Below, piece by piece: positions 47,218-55,653 of a stretch of DNA of 64,000 bases (position 1 is the stretch's first letter; each line of letters begins with the position of its first letter). Location of the stretch: assembly GCF_019168305.1 (NCBI RefSeq), contig NZ_JAHTBI010000008.1:1-64000 (forward strand), read 5' to 3'. A program made the translations under genes and the position numbers. The DNA comes from Pseudomonas aegrilactucae. GTDB lineage: Bacteria; Pseudomonadota; Gammaproteobacteria; Pseudomonadales; Pseudomonadaceae. The notes beneath the pieces are model-generated. The model was not told the origin of the DNA and searched no databases. It saw only the letters and a list, made by a program, of their open reading frames with translations.

Positions 47218-48885
47218 TCAATCTTCGCGATAACGACGCAACTTCAACTGCTTGCCGGCAACGCGAGTGTCCTTGAGCTTGGTCAGCAGCTTCTCGAGGC
47301 CATCTTCCGGCAGCTCGACCAGGCTGAAGCTGTCGCGCACCTGGATGCGGCCGATCGCTTCGCGGGCCAGGCCGCCTTCGTTGAGGATCGCACCCAGCAG
47401 GTTCTTGGCTGCGATACCATCACGCGCGCCCAGCGCGGTACGGCAACGTGCACGACCTTCGCCCAGCGGCATCGGCGCACGACGCTCACGCTCGCCACGC
47501 TCGGTACGCTCACCGGTAGGACGATCGCCACGTGGGGCCGAAGTCGGCACCAGCGGTTGCTCTTTCTCGACAGCTTCCAGGGTCAGCGCCTGGCCATTGG
47601 TGGCCTTGCGCAGCAGGGCCGCGGCCAGGGCGCGCGGGCTGCAACCGATGTCGGCAGTCAGGCGATCAAGCAGCTCACCATGGGTCGACTCGGCATCGGC
47701 AACCAGCGGCGCCAGGCTGTTGGTCAACTTCTTGATGCGAGCGTCCAGTACGGCCTGGGCGTTCGGCAGGCGAACTTCAGCGACTTTCTGACCCGTCACA
47801 CGCTCGATCACCTGCAGCATGCGGCGCTCACGCGGGGTGACCAGCAGCAGTGCACGGCCTTCGCGACCAGCACGGCCGGTACGGCCGATACGGTGAACGT
47901 AGGACTCTGGGTCGTACGGCATGTCGACGTTGAACACGTGAGTGATACGCGGCACGTCCAGACCACGGGCAGCAACGTCGGTAGCGACGACGATGTCCAG
48001 GCGACCATCCTTGAGCGAGTCGATGACGCGCTCACGCTGGTTCTGGGCGATGTCGCCGTTCAGCGCGGCAGCCTTGTAGCCTTTGGCTTCCAGGGCGCTC
48101 GCCAGGTCCAGGGTGGCTTGCTTGGTGCGCACGAAAGCGATCAGCGCATCAAACTCTTCCACTTCCAGCAGACGCAGTACGGCAGAAACCTTCTGGTCGG
48201 CATGGACCATCAGGTGAGCCTGCTCGATGGCAGTCACCGTCTGGGTCTTGGTCTGGATCTTGACGTGCTTCGGATCACGCAGGTGACGCTCGGCGATCGC
48301 ACGGATCGACTGCGGCAGGGTGGCGGAGAACAGAACGGTCTGACGGGTTTCCGGCATGGCCTTGAAGATGACTTCCAGGTCGTCCATGAAGCCCAGCTTG
48401 AGCATTTCGTCAGCTTCGTCGAGCACCAGGTGGTTGACGGTAGCCAGCACCTTCTCGTCGCGACGCAGGTGGTCGCACAGACGGCCAGGGGTTGCCACGA
48501 CGATTTGCGCGCCGTTGCGGATAGCTTTCAGTTGTGGGCCCATCGGGGCACCACCGTATACCGCTACCACGGTAACGCCCGGCATCTGCTTGGCGTAGGT
48601 TTCGAATGCGGTAGCGACTTGCAGCGCCAACTCACGGGTTGGCGCCAGGATCAGGGCTTGCGGCTCGCGCTTGCTCGGGTCGATGCGGTGCAGGATTGGC
48701 AGAGCGAAGGCAGCGGTTTTACCGGTACCTGTCTGCGCCTGACCGATCATGTCGTGACCAGCAAGAATAATCGGGATCGATTGCTGCTGAATAGCCGATG
48801 GCTCTTCGTAGCCAGTGGCAACAACGGCGGCAACAATACTTGGATGAAGTTCGAGAGCGGCGAAGCCGCCGGTTTCCTGGGTCAT
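47218..48885 (-). CDS. deaD: DEAD-box ATP-dependent RNA helicase DeaD/CsdA type
   Basis: The 555-residue helicase has AQTGTGKTAAFALPIL near 50, PTRELALQV near 82, DEADEML near 158, SATLPQSI near 190, ARGLDVPRITHV near 312 and HRIGRTGRAGREG near 335. A C-terminal DbpA-like RNA-binding domain follows (IGRIQVRDSFSLVELPED). Members unwind structured RNA in ribosome assembly and mRNA decay, mainly in the cold. The start MTQETGGFAAL is chosen; an upstream extension is unlike a protein. A long leader precedes it, as for E. coli deaD. Confidence 0.94.
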   Translation of the reverse strand: MTQETGGFAALELHPSIVAAVVATGYEEPSAIQQQSIPIILAGHDMIGQAQTGTGKTAAFALPILHRIDPSKREPQALILAPTRELALQVATAFETYAKQMPGVTVVAVYGGAPMGPQLKAIRNGAQIVVATPGRLCDHLRRDEKVLATVNHLVLDEADEMLKLGFMDDLEVIFKAMPETRQTVLFSATLPQSIRAIAERHLRDPKHVKIQTKTQTVTAIEQAHLMVHADQKVSAVLRLLEVEEFDALIAFVRTKQATLDLASALEAKGYKAAALNGDIAQNQRERVIDSLKDGRLDIVVATDVAARGLDVPRITHVFNVDMPYDPESYVHRIGRTGRAGREGRALLLVTPRERRMLQVIERVTGQKVAEVRLPNAQAVLDARIKKLTNSLAPLVADAESTHGELLDRLTADIGCSPRALAAALLRKATNGQALTLEAVEKEQPLVPTSAPRGDRPTGERTERGERERRAPMPLGEGRARCRTALGARDGIAAKNLLGAILNEGGLAREAIGRIQVRDSFSLVELPEDGLEKLLTKLKDTRVAGKQLKLRRYRED

Positions 48886-49241
48886 GGGTCTGCCTCTAAG
48901 TGCATCCGCAAAGACCCATGCTCCAAAGCTGCACATGCCTTGTAAGACCCGAAGGTCACCCTGGCAGCTTTGTCGGCGGGGATTTGCGAAAACGATTGAA
49001 GAAAAAAAGGAACGTCAAGGCAGAGTCCGCGGGGCGGACGCGCAGCCGAAGCTGGCTTCGGGGAATTGCACTACCTGAACGAGGTCCGGTAAAAGACCGG
49101 CGCGTACTATACCTGATTTCCTGCGCCGCGTGAGACTTTTTTACAGGAAAGAGAGGGCCAGAGGCCTCGACTCGACAGCCCTTGTCGAGGATCGAGGCCC
49201 ACGCGTCTGTTGGCGGCGCGGCCGGAGCTGAAACGTTTTAT
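48886..49241 (-). promoter_or_regulatory. deaD leader and intergenic region
   Basis: No gene is supported in this 356-bp gap. On the minus strand TATAGT (49106-49111) is a good -10, with a poor -35, and would give a leader of about 210 nt before deaD. The leader is purine-rich near 48995-49020. A separate long hairpin lies at 49163-49199. Confidence 0.4.
49163..49199. terminator. long interrupted hairpin past the spermidine-synthase-like gene
   Basis: GGCCTCGA-CTCGACA (49163-49177) pairs with TGTCGAG and TCGAGGCC (49183-49189, 49192-49199), with a two-base bulge. It lies 43 bp past the stop of the minus-strand gene, so a transcription-end role is likely, but there is no U tract. Confidence 0.55.
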
Positions 49242-49997
49242 TCAAGAGGCCGGGCGGATCACCTCAATCAGGCGCTGCAGGGAGTACCCCAGGCGCGGTT
49301 CAAGGGCCTGGGCACGGGCGACCAGCGCCTGCCCGTCCAGCTCCTGATCAAGCTCGGCCGGTACCAGCAGGATGACGTTGCCCTCCTTCACCGGCAGTTC
49401 CCAGTAATGATGATGGTAGAGCCCGCGCAGCAGCGCGGCGCCCAACGGCTTGCCATCGTCGGTGGCCCACTGGTTGATCACCAGCCAGCCGCCGGGGTTG
49501 AGGCGCTTCTGGCAGTCCTCCAGAAAGGTCCAGGCCAGGTGACCGACACCCGGGCCATGGTCGGTGTACAAGTCGACGAAGATCAGGTCGGCAGGCTCGG
49601 CGGTATTGAGCAGCTCGACGGCATCGCCCACCCGGATGTACAGGCGCGGGTCGTCGTCCAGCCCCAGGTACTCGATCGCCAGGCGCGGCACGTCCGGGCG
49701 CAGCTCGATGGCCTCGACGTCTTCAAGCGGCAGGAACTTGAGGCACGCCTGGGTCAGGGTGCCGGCGCCCAGGCCCAGGAACAGCGCGCTTTCCGGGGCC
49801 GGGTGACACAGCGCGCCAATCAGCATGGCACGGGTGTAGTCGTACTCCAGCCAGCTCGGGTCGGCGGTGAACACGCAGCTCTGCTCGATCGCGTCGCCGA
49901 ACTCGAGAAAGCGGTAGTCCTCGACTTCCAGCACGCTGATGGTGCCGAACTCGTCGTGCACCTGCGCCAGCAGCCGCTCTACCCGTTCCTCTGTCAT
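49242..49997 (-). CDS. spermidine-synthase-fold SAM-binding protein
   Basis: The 251-residue protein begins MTEERVERLLAQVHDEFG after GGGAGACAGC. It has the class I Rossmann core of spermidine synthases: ALFLGLGAGTLTQACLKFLP near 75 and DLIFVDLYTDHGPG near 140. The gatekeeping and catalytic positions of authentic polyamine synthases are not clearly kept, so a methyltransferase or unknown function is possible. It is divergent from the DAHP synthase gene over 128 bp. A similar gene is found in this position in other pseudomonads. Confidence 0.8.
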   Translation of the reverse strand: MTEERVERLLAQVHDEFGTISVLEVEDYRFLEFGDAIEQSCVFTADPSWLEYDYTRAMLIGALCHPAPESALFLGLGAGTLTQACLKFLPLEDVEAIELRPDVPRLAIEYLGLDDDPRLYIRVGDAVELLNTAEPADLIFVDLYTDHGPGVGHLAWTFLEDCQKRLNPGGWLVINQWATDDGKPLGAALLRGLYHHHYWELPVKEGNVILLVPAELDQELDGQALVARAQALEPRLGYSLQRLIEVIRPAS

Positions 49998-50125
49998 GCT
50001 GTCTCCCGGCAACTGCCTGTGCCCACGCAAAAGTCGGCATTGTCCGCCAATACGGCCGGTGCAACAAGGCAGGGCCCAGGTGTTAGCATGGTCACAGCCC
50101 TTTTCCGACAAAAACCGAGCCTGTG

Positions 50126-51472
50126 ATGAGCCAACCCTGGAGTCCCGATAGCTGGCGTGCCCTGCCGATCCAGCAACAACCGAGCTACCCCGATGCGGCG
50201 CACCTGCTCAAGGTCGAACAGACCCTGGCCAGCTACCCGCCGCTGGTGTTTGCCGGTGAAGCGCGCGAGCTGCGCCGCCAGTTCGCCGAAGTGACCGAAG
50301 GCCGCGCCTTCCTGCTGCAGGGCGGCGATTGCGCTGAAAGCTTTGCCGAATTTTCGGCGGCCAAGATCCGCGACACCTTCAAGGTGCTGCTGCAAATGGC
50401 CATTGTGATGACCTTTGCTGCGGGCTGCCCCGTGGTGAAAGTCGGGCGCATGGCCGGCCAGTTCGCCAAACCGCGCTCGGCCAACGACGAGACCATCGCC
50501 GGCATGACCTTGCCCGCCTACCGCGGCGACATCGTCAACGGCATCGGCTTCGACCCGCTCAGCCGCGTGCCCGACCCGGACCGCCTGCTGCAGGCCTACC
50601 ACCAGTCCACCGCCAGCCTCAACCTGCTGCGCGCCTTTGCCCAGGGCGGCTTTGCCGACCTGCACCAGGTGCACAAGTGGAACCTGGACTTCATCGCCAA
50701 CTCGGCGCTGGCGCAAAAGTACAGCCAGTTGGCCGACCGCATCGACGAGACCCTCGCCTTCATGCGTGCCTGCGGCATGGACAGCTCGCCACAGTTGCGC
50801 GAAACCAGTTTCTTCACCGCCCATGAAGCCTTGCTGCTCAACTACGAGGAAGCCTTCGTACGCCGCGACAGCCTGACCGGCGATTATTTCGACTGCTCGG
50901 CGCACATGCTGTGGATCGGCGACCGCACCCGCCAGCTCGACGGTGCCCACGTGGAGTTCCTGCGCGGGGTGAACAACCCGATCGGGGTCAAGGTCGGCCC
51001 GAGCATGAACACCGAAGACCTGCTGCGCCTGATCGACATCCTCAACCCGACCAATGACCCCGGCCGCCTCAACCTCATCGTGCGCATGGGCGCCGACAAG
51101 GTCGGCGACCACCTGCCGGGGCTGATCCGCAGTGTCGAGCGCGAAGGGCGCAAGGTGCTGTGGAGCTGCGACCCGATGCACGGCAACACCATCAAGGCCA
51201 GCAGTGGCTACAAGACCCGTGATTTCGCGCAGATACTGGGCGAGGTCAAGCAGTTCTTCCAGGTGCACCAGGCCGAAGGCAGCCATGCCGGTGGCATCCA
51301 TATCGAGATGACCGGGCAGAACGTCACCGAATGCATCGGCGGCGCCCGCCCGATCACCGAGGATGCCCTGTCGGACCGCTATCACACCCACTGCGACCCA
51401 CGCATGAACGCCGACCAGTCGCTGGAGCTGGCGTTCCTGATTGCCGAGACGCTCAAGCAGGTACGGCGCTAG
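50126..51472 (+). CDS. class II 3-deoxy-7-phosphoheptulonate (DAHP) synthase
   Basis: The 448-residue enzyme is of the plant-like class II type, about 100 residues longer than AroF/G/H. Signatures are [11 protein letters not shown] near 69, [14 protein letters not shown] near 110, [24 protein letters not shown] near 253, [10 protein letters not shown] near 346 and [14 protein letters not shown] near 394. It condenses PEP with erythrose-4-phosphate to start the shikimate pathway. P. aeruginosa PA2843 is the same class. A GTG lies directly before the chosen ATG. Confidence 0.95.
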   Translation: MSQPWSPDSWRALPIQQQPSYPDAAHLLKVEQTLASYPPLVFAGEARELRRQFAEVTEGRAFLLQGGDCAESFAEFSAAKIRDTFKVLLQMAIVMTFAAGCPVVKVGRMAGQFAKPRSANDETIAGMTLPAYRGDIVNGIGFDPLSRVPDPDRLLQAYHQSTASLNLLRAFAQGGFADLHQVHKWNLDFIANSALAQKYSQLADRIDETLAFMRACGMDSSPQLRETSFFTAHEALLLNYEEAFVRRDSLTGDYFDCSAHMLWIGDRTRQLDGAHVEFLRGVNNPIGVKVGPSMNTEDLLRLIDILNPTNDPGRLNLIVRMGADKVGDHLPGLIRSVEREGRKVLWSCDPMHGNTIKASSGYKTRDFAQILGEVKQFFQVHQAEGSHAGGIHIEMTGQNVTECIGGARPITEDALSDRYHTHCDPRMNADQSLELAFLIAETLKQVRR

Positions 51473-51485
51473 CCGCACCGCAAGT

Positions 51486-51507
51486 AACGCCGGATCTCTC
51501 CGGCGTT
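51486..51507 (+). terminator. terminator-like hairpin after DAHP synthase
   Basis: AACGCCGGA (51486-51494) pairs with TCCGGCGTT (51499-51507) around a four-base loop, 14 bp past the stop. The following sequence has no strong T run. Confidence 0.6.
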
Positions 51508-51646
51508 GCCCTGTCCAGATGTGGGCAGACGCCGATGACTTGTACTAGCCTTGAATCTGAATGACTGGACCACACTCTTTTGCACCCGGTAGTTTGCCTG
51601 TAGGGACGCTCAAGGATCGACACACGCCCTGAAAGGACTCACTACC

Positions 51647-52054
51647 ATGCCGACCTCTCGCCCCACTGCTCCCCTTGCGCCGCCCCGGAACTGCTGTGGC
51701 GTATACCCCGAAATACTCTTGCGCACCGATGCTTCCTGGGAGGGCACGCCCTACCAGTGCTACCCGCCGGGTGCCCTGGAACTGACCTTGCAACGGGTCA
51801 CGCTGGCGCCGCACACCGCCGTGCACTGGCACATGCACCCCTGCCCGATCATCGGTTATGTCGTCGCCGGGGAGATCTGGGTACAAATGAAGGACAGCGA
51901 CCAGCAGCGCTGTTTCGTCCAGGGGACAGCCATCGCCGAAACGGTCGACCTGGTACACCGAGGCGTCACTGGCGAGCTGCCCGCCGAACTGCTGATGTTC
52001 TGCGCCGGCACCCGGGGCATGGCAGTGACTGTCGAGGCGGAACAAGCGCTGTAG
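51647..52054 (+). CDS. cupin-domain protein
   Basis: The 135-residue protein has a single cupin barrel with the metal motif HWHMHPCPIIGYVVAGEIWVQ near residues 60-80 and a second conserved region with ETVDLVHRGVTGE. It probably binds one divalent metal. The N-terminal 20 residues are Pro/Ala-rich and unlike the domain. No neighbour indicates a pathway; the gene is flanked by a terminator-like hairpin and the convergent TauE gene. Confidence 0.8.
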   Translation: MPTSRPTAPLAPPRNCCGVYPEILLRTDASWEGTPYQCYPPGALELTLQRVTLAPHTAVHWHMHPCPIIGYVVAGEIWVQMKDSDQQRCFVQGTAIAETVDLVHRGVTGELPAELLMFCAGTRGMAVTVEAEQAL

Positions 52055-52063
52055 TCGACGGCT

Positions 52064-52813
52064 TCAAACCTTGAAGCCCAGCATCAGCGCGCACACCACC
52101 AGAAAGCCGCAGAACAGCGAACGCAGTACCTTTTCCGGCAAGGCATGCGCCAGCTTCACGCCCCAACTGATGCTGAGCAGGCCGCCCAGGGCCAGTGGAA
52201 TGCCCATATGCCAGTCAACGTGCTGGTGCAGGCCGTAGGTCAGCAGGGTAATCGAGGTGCTGGGCGCTGCCAGTGCCAGCGACAGCCCCTGGGCAACCAC
52301 CTGGGTGGTGCCGAACACGCTGGTCAGCACCGGCGTTGCCACCACCGCCCCGCCCACCCCGAACAGACCGCCGACCACGCCTGCACCGCTCCCCAGCACG
52401 CCCAGCCATGGCCAGGGCTGGCGCAGTTCGGGGGTAGGCGGCGCGTTGCGGGTGAACATGCGCACCAGGTTCCACACCGTGAGGGCCACCAGGAACACCA
52501 CGAATCCGATGCGCATCGCCTGTGCATCCAGGCCAACGGCCCAGATCGACCCAAGCCAGGCGAACACCAGCCCTGCCAGCGACAACGTCAGGGCTGGGCG
52601 CAACTCGATACGGTTGCGCTGGTGGTAGCGCCACAGGGCCAGCAGCACATTCGGCACGACCATCACCAGCGCGGTGCCCTGCGCCAGCTGCTGGTCGAGG
52701 CCGAACAGCACCCCCAGCGCCGGAATCGCGATCAGGCCACCGCCGATGCCGAACAGCCCGCCCATCGTGCCCAGTGCCGCGCCCAATGCGATGTACATCA
52801 ACCACTCGATCAT
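52064..52813 (-). CDS. TauE/SafE (DUF81) sulfite/anion exporter family permease
   Basis: The 249-residue protein begins MIEWLMYIALGAALGTMGGLFGIGGGLI and has about eight helices in two homologous halves. The repeated glycine motifs GGLFGIGGGLIAIP (near 18) and GGLFGVGGAVVATP (near 142) identify the family. Members move sulfite, sulfoacetate or other organic anions; the substrate is unknown. It is divergent from a LysR regulator, which probably controls it. Confidence 0.9.
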   Translation of the reverse strand: MIEWLMYIALGAALGTMGGLFGIGGGLIAIPALGVLFGLDQQLAQGTALVMVVPNVLLALWRYHQRNRIELRPALTLSLAGLVFAWLGSIWAVGLDAQAMRIGFVVFLVALTVWNLVRMFTRNAPPTPELRQPWPWLGVLGSGAGVVGGLFGVGGAVVATPVLTSVFGTTQVVAQGLSLALAAPSTSITLLTYGLHQHVDWHMGIPLALGGLLSISWGVKLAHALPEKVLRSLFCGFLVVCALMLGFKV

Positions 52814-52871
52814 GCTTGCCTCTCTATTGTGCGATAGCACCATGCTACCGAGCCCGGGCTAGCAGGGAAAC

Positions 52872-52896
52872 GCACAGCAACGCACAATGGCTGTGC
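52872..52896. promoter_or_regulatory. candidate LysR-regulator operator
   Basis: GCACAGC (52872-52878) and GCTGTGC (52890-52896) form a dyad with an 11-base centre, the geometry of LysR-type sites. A second dyad, ATTGTGCG (52826-52833) with CGCACAAT (52881-52888), spans the gap. Both lie between the divergent permease and regulator genes. Confidence 0.4.
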
Positions 52897-52922
52897 CAAT
52901 CCCGCACAAGCACCGAACTGCC

Positions 52923-53879
52923 ATGAACCCCGATACCCTCACCCAGCAACTGAGCCTGTTTCTCGATGTCCTCGAAAGCGGGAGCTTCTCGGCCGCCTCG
53001 CGCCGCCATCCGCTGACGCCCTCGGCAGTGGCGCGGCGTATCGACGCCCTGGAAAGCGCCGTGGGCAGCCGCCTGTTCGTGCGCAGCACGCATGCCGTAC
53101 GTGCCACTCCGGCCGGCAATGCGTTCGCCGAAAGGGCCCGGCGCATCGTCGAGGAGCTGCGCCTGGCGCGCGCCGAAGCAGTGTCGCTGAGCAATGCGCC
53201 AGAGGGCCTGATTCGTATCGATGCACCCTCGGCGTTTGGCCGCCGCCACCTGGCACCGGCTATTGCCGACTTTCTGGTGGCCTACCCTGGGCTGGACGTG
53301 CAACTTCGCCTGATCGACAGCTTCGTCGACCTGCACGGCGCGCACCTGGGCGAGGTCGACCTGGTGTTGCGCGCCGGCCCGCTGGCCGATACGCGCCTGG
53401 TAGCAACACCGCTGGCCTACATGGTGCGCATTGCCTGCGCCAGCCCTGCCTACCTGCAGCAGCGCGGCGTGCCGGCCAGCCCCCTTGAGTTGCCCGAGCA
53501 TGACGGGCTGGACTGGGACGGCCTGGCCCCACCCTTCGCCTGGCGCTTCGCGGTCGAGGGGCAAATGCGCCTGCTGCGTCCGGCGCGCATGCGCATGAGC
53601 GCCAACAATGCCGAAACCTTGCTGTTCGGCGCCCTCGCCGGCCTGGGTATCGCGCACCTGCCCACCTGGCTGATCAGCGACTACCTGTTGCGCGGTGAAC
53701 TGCTGCCCCTGTTTTGCGACAACGGCCTGCCCGCCGCCGAGACCAGCGGCGTGTACGCATTGCGCCTGGAGCATGAAACGAACTCTCGCAGCCGTTTGCT
53801 GCTCGAATTCCTCAAGAGCCGCTTCAGCCCGACCCCACCCTGGGACCTGGCGCTGCAAAGCGAGCTGCGCTGGCAATAG
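52923..53879 (+). CDS. LysR-family transcriptional regulator
   Basis: The 318-residue regulator has an N-terminal winged helix (LSLFLDVLESGSFSAASRRHPLTPSAVARRIDALE, about residues 10-45) and a C-terminal periplasmic-binding-like effector domain. It begins MNPDTLTQQ. The recognition helix is somewhat unusual in having a proline-containing turn (HPLTPSAVAR). It most likely regulates the divergent TauE/SafE gene in response to its anion. Confidence 0.92.
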   Translation: MNPDTLTQQLSLFLDVLESGSFSAASRRHPLTPSAVARRIDALESAVGSRLFVRSTHAVRATPAGNAFAERARRIVEELRLARAEAVSLSNAPEGLIRIDAPSAFGRRHLAPAIADFLVAYPGLDVQLRLIDSFVDLHGAHLGEVDLVLRAGPLADTRLVATPLAYMVRIACASPAYLQQRGVPASPLELPEHDGLDWDGLAPPFAWRFAVEGQMRLLRPARMRMSANNAETLLFGALAGLGIAHLPTWLISDYLLRGELLPLFCDNGLPAAETSGVYALRLEHETNSRSRLLLEFLKSRFSPTPPWDLALQSELRWQ

Positions 53880-53930
53880 CACCAATTACCTGCGTGCTAG
53901 TATTTCATGGACCAGATAGAAAGGATCCGC

Positions 53931-54389
53931 ATGAACGCCACCCCCAAAGCGCCAGGCTGTGAAGAATTGCTGCTCGACAATCAGGTGTGCTTCGCCCTGC
54001 ACTCCACCTCGCTGCTGATGACCAAGGTGTACAAGCCGCTGCTGCAGGCGCTCGGCCTGACCTACCCGCAGTACCTGGCGATGCTCGTGCTATGGGAACG
54101 GGACGGGCTGACCGTAGGCGAGATCAGCCACCGCCTGCTGACCGATCCGGGTTCCCTCACACCACTGCTCAAACGCCTGGAAGCCGAAGGGTTGCTCAAG
54201 CGCACGCGCAGCCGCGAGGATGAGCGCGTGGTGATTGTGCAACTGACCGAGCAAGGCCGAGCCCTGCAGGAGCAGGCGCGCAGCATTCCACCGTGCATCC
54301 TGGGCGCCAGCGGACAATCGCTGGAGCAACTGCAACGCTTGCAGGCCGAACTGCTGGACCTGCGCGCACAGTTGCAAAAGAGCCTGTAG
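53931..54389 (+). CDS. ohrR: organic-hydroperoxide-sensing repressor OhrR (MarR family)
   Basis: The 152-residue MarR protein has the OhrR sensing region LLDNQVCFALHSTS with reactive Cys20, and a second cysteine, Cys122, matching two-Cys regulators such as Xanthomonas OhrR. The winged helix spans about 60-100 (VGEISHRLLTDPGSLTPLLKRLE, DERVVIVQLTEQG). Oxidation by organic hydroperoxides releases it from DNA and derepresses ohr. The ATG follows AAAGGATCC; an ATG eight codons upstream is less likely. It lies directly upstream of ohr, the usual arrangement. Confidence 0.94.
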   Translation: MNATPKAPGCEELLLDNQVCFALHSTSLLMTKVYKPLLQALGLTYPQYLAMLVLWERDGLTVGEISHRLLTDPGSLTPLLKRLEAEGLLKRTRSREDERVVIVQLTEQGRALQEQARSIPPCILGASGQSLEQLQRLQAELLDLRAQLQKSL

Positions 54390-54465
54390 ACCCTTTGCTA
54401 CGAGCCTTGTAGCCCCCAGTCAAGGCCCGCGAGAAGACCGCTGGAGACGTTCACTGCAATTTATC

Positions 54466-54494
54466 TTGCGCACTAAATATTAGCGCACTATATT
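54466..54494 (+). promoter_or_regulatory. predicted ohr promoter with overlapping repeat operator
   Basis: TTGCGC (54466-54471) and TATATT (54489-54494) are spaced by 17 bp. Two direct repeats, GCGCACTA, at 54468 and 54483 overlap the promoter and are followed by AT-rich sequence. They are the best candidates for OhrR binding before ohr. Confidence 0.55.
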
Positions 54495-54553
54495 AATATC
54501 GTATTCACTCAGCGCCACCGGCGCCTCCATCACTGCAACGTACGAGGGTCACC

Positions 54554-54973
54554 ATGAAAACGCTCTATACCGCAACCGTAACCTCCACTGGCGGCCGTGA
54601 TGGTCGTGCCGTTTCCAGCGACAGCATCCTCGATGTGAAGCTGGCCACGCCCAAGGAGTTGGGCGGTGCCGGCGGCGCGGCTACCAACCCTGAGCAACTT
54701 TTTGCCGCCGGCTACTCGGCCTGCTTCATCGGCGCACTGAAGTTCGTGGCCGGCCAGAGCAAACGCCAGTTGCCTGCCGATACCGCGATCACCGCCGAGG
54801 TCGGCATCGGCCAGATCGAAGGCGGCTTCGGCCTGGACATCGACCTGCGCATCAGCCTGCCAGGCCTGCAACAGGCAGACGCCAAGGCGCTGGTCGATGC
54901 TGCGCACCTGGTGTGCCCGTACTCCAACGCCACCCGTGGCAACGTCGACGTACGCCTGCACACCAGCGTCTGA
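54554..54973 (+). CDS. ohr: organic hydroperoxide resistance protein Ohr
   Basis: The 139-residue OsmC-fold peroxidase has Cys57 in GYSACFIGALKF and Cys121 in HLVCPYSNATRGN, the peroxidatic and resolving pair, and the catalytic Arg in the TGGRDG loop near 15. It detoxifies organic and fatty-acid hydroperoxides using lipoylated proteins. It is preceded by its own promoter and followed by a bidirectional terminator. It is controlled by the adjacent OhrR. Confidence 0.97.
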   Translation: MKTLYTATVTSTGGRDGRAVSSDSILDVKLATPKELGGAGGAATNPEQLFAAGYSACFIGALKFVAGQSKRQLPADTAITAEVGIGQIEGGFGLDIDLRISLPGLQQADAKALVDAAHLVCPYSNATRGNVDVRLHTSV

Positions 54974-54990
54974 GCCACCGCCCAGGCATA

Positions 54991-55016
54991 AAAAAACCCG
55001 GCCTAGGCCGGGCTTT
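54991..55016. terminator. bidirectional terminator between ohr and efp
   Basis: CCCGGCC (54997-55003) and GGCCGGG (55006-55012) form a perfect stem around TA, with A6 before and TTTT soon after. It ends both convergent transcripts. Confidence 0.9.
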
Positions 55017-55035
55017 TCATGTGAAGCTCGCCCAA

Positions 55036-55605
55036 TTACTTGGCGCGGCCCTTGTAGGAACCACCTTCACGGGTGTCGATCTCGATCTTGTCACCGATCT
55101 CGATGAAGTCGGCAACCGACAGCTCGGTACCGTTCTTCAGTTTGGCAGGCTTCATCACCTTGCCCGAGGTATCGCCACGCGCCGAACCTTCGGTGTAGTC
55201 GACTTCACGCACGATGGTGGTCGGCAGTTCCACGGACACCAGGCGGTCTTCGAAGAAAACGGCTTCGCACACGTCGGTCATGCCTTCTTCAACGAAAGGC
55301 AGAACGCTTTCGATGTCTTCGGCATTGAGCTCGTACATGGTGTAGTCGGTGGTGTCCATGAACGTGTAGGTGTCGCCGCTGATGAAGGACAGGGTCGCTT
55401 CTTTACGGTCGAGGATCACGTCGTCCAGCTTGTCGTCGGCGCTGTAGACGGTTTCGGTCTTGTAGCCGGTCAGCAGGTTTTTCAGCTTGGTCTTCATGAT
55501 CGCGCTGTTACGGCCCGATTTGGTGAATTCAGCTTTCTGAACCAGCCAAGGGTCGTTGTCGATACGGATCACGGTACCGGGTTTCAGCTCTTTACCAGTT
55601 TTCAT
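55036..55605 (-). CDS. efp: translation elongation factor P
   Basis: The 189-residue EF-P rescues ribosomes stalled at polyproline. The tip loop KSGRNSA carries Arg32, the residue rhamnosylated in Pseudomonas. KOW and two OB domains follow, ending [10 protein letters not shown]. It is 48 bp downstream of earP, which encodes its modifying enzyme, and TATGAT at the end of earP (55653-55658) could be a -10 for a separate efp promoter. No epmA or epmB is nearby, consistent with the arginine system. Confidence 0.97.
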   Translation of the reverse strand: MKTGKELKPGTVIRIDNDPWLVQKAEFTKSGRNSAIMKTKLKNLLTGYKTETVYSADDKLDDVILDRKEATLSFISGDTYTFMDTTDYTMYELNAEDIESVLPFVEEGMTDVCEAVFFEDRLVSVELPTTIVREVDYTEGSARGDTSGKVMKPAKLKNGTELSVADFIEIGDKIEIDTREGGSYKGRAK

Positions 55606-55653
55606 TGCGAGATATCCGAATTTGGATGGATTTACAAAAATCGAGGCCGCATA

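Noticed and set aside
47149..48945. 598-codon frame antisense to deaD
   Set aside because: Shadow of the helicase codons; Gln/His/Arg-rich composition and no domain.
49994..51478. 494-codon frame antisense to the DAHP synthase
   Set aside because: Shadow frame; ends and begins with the limits of the real gene and has no recognisable domain.
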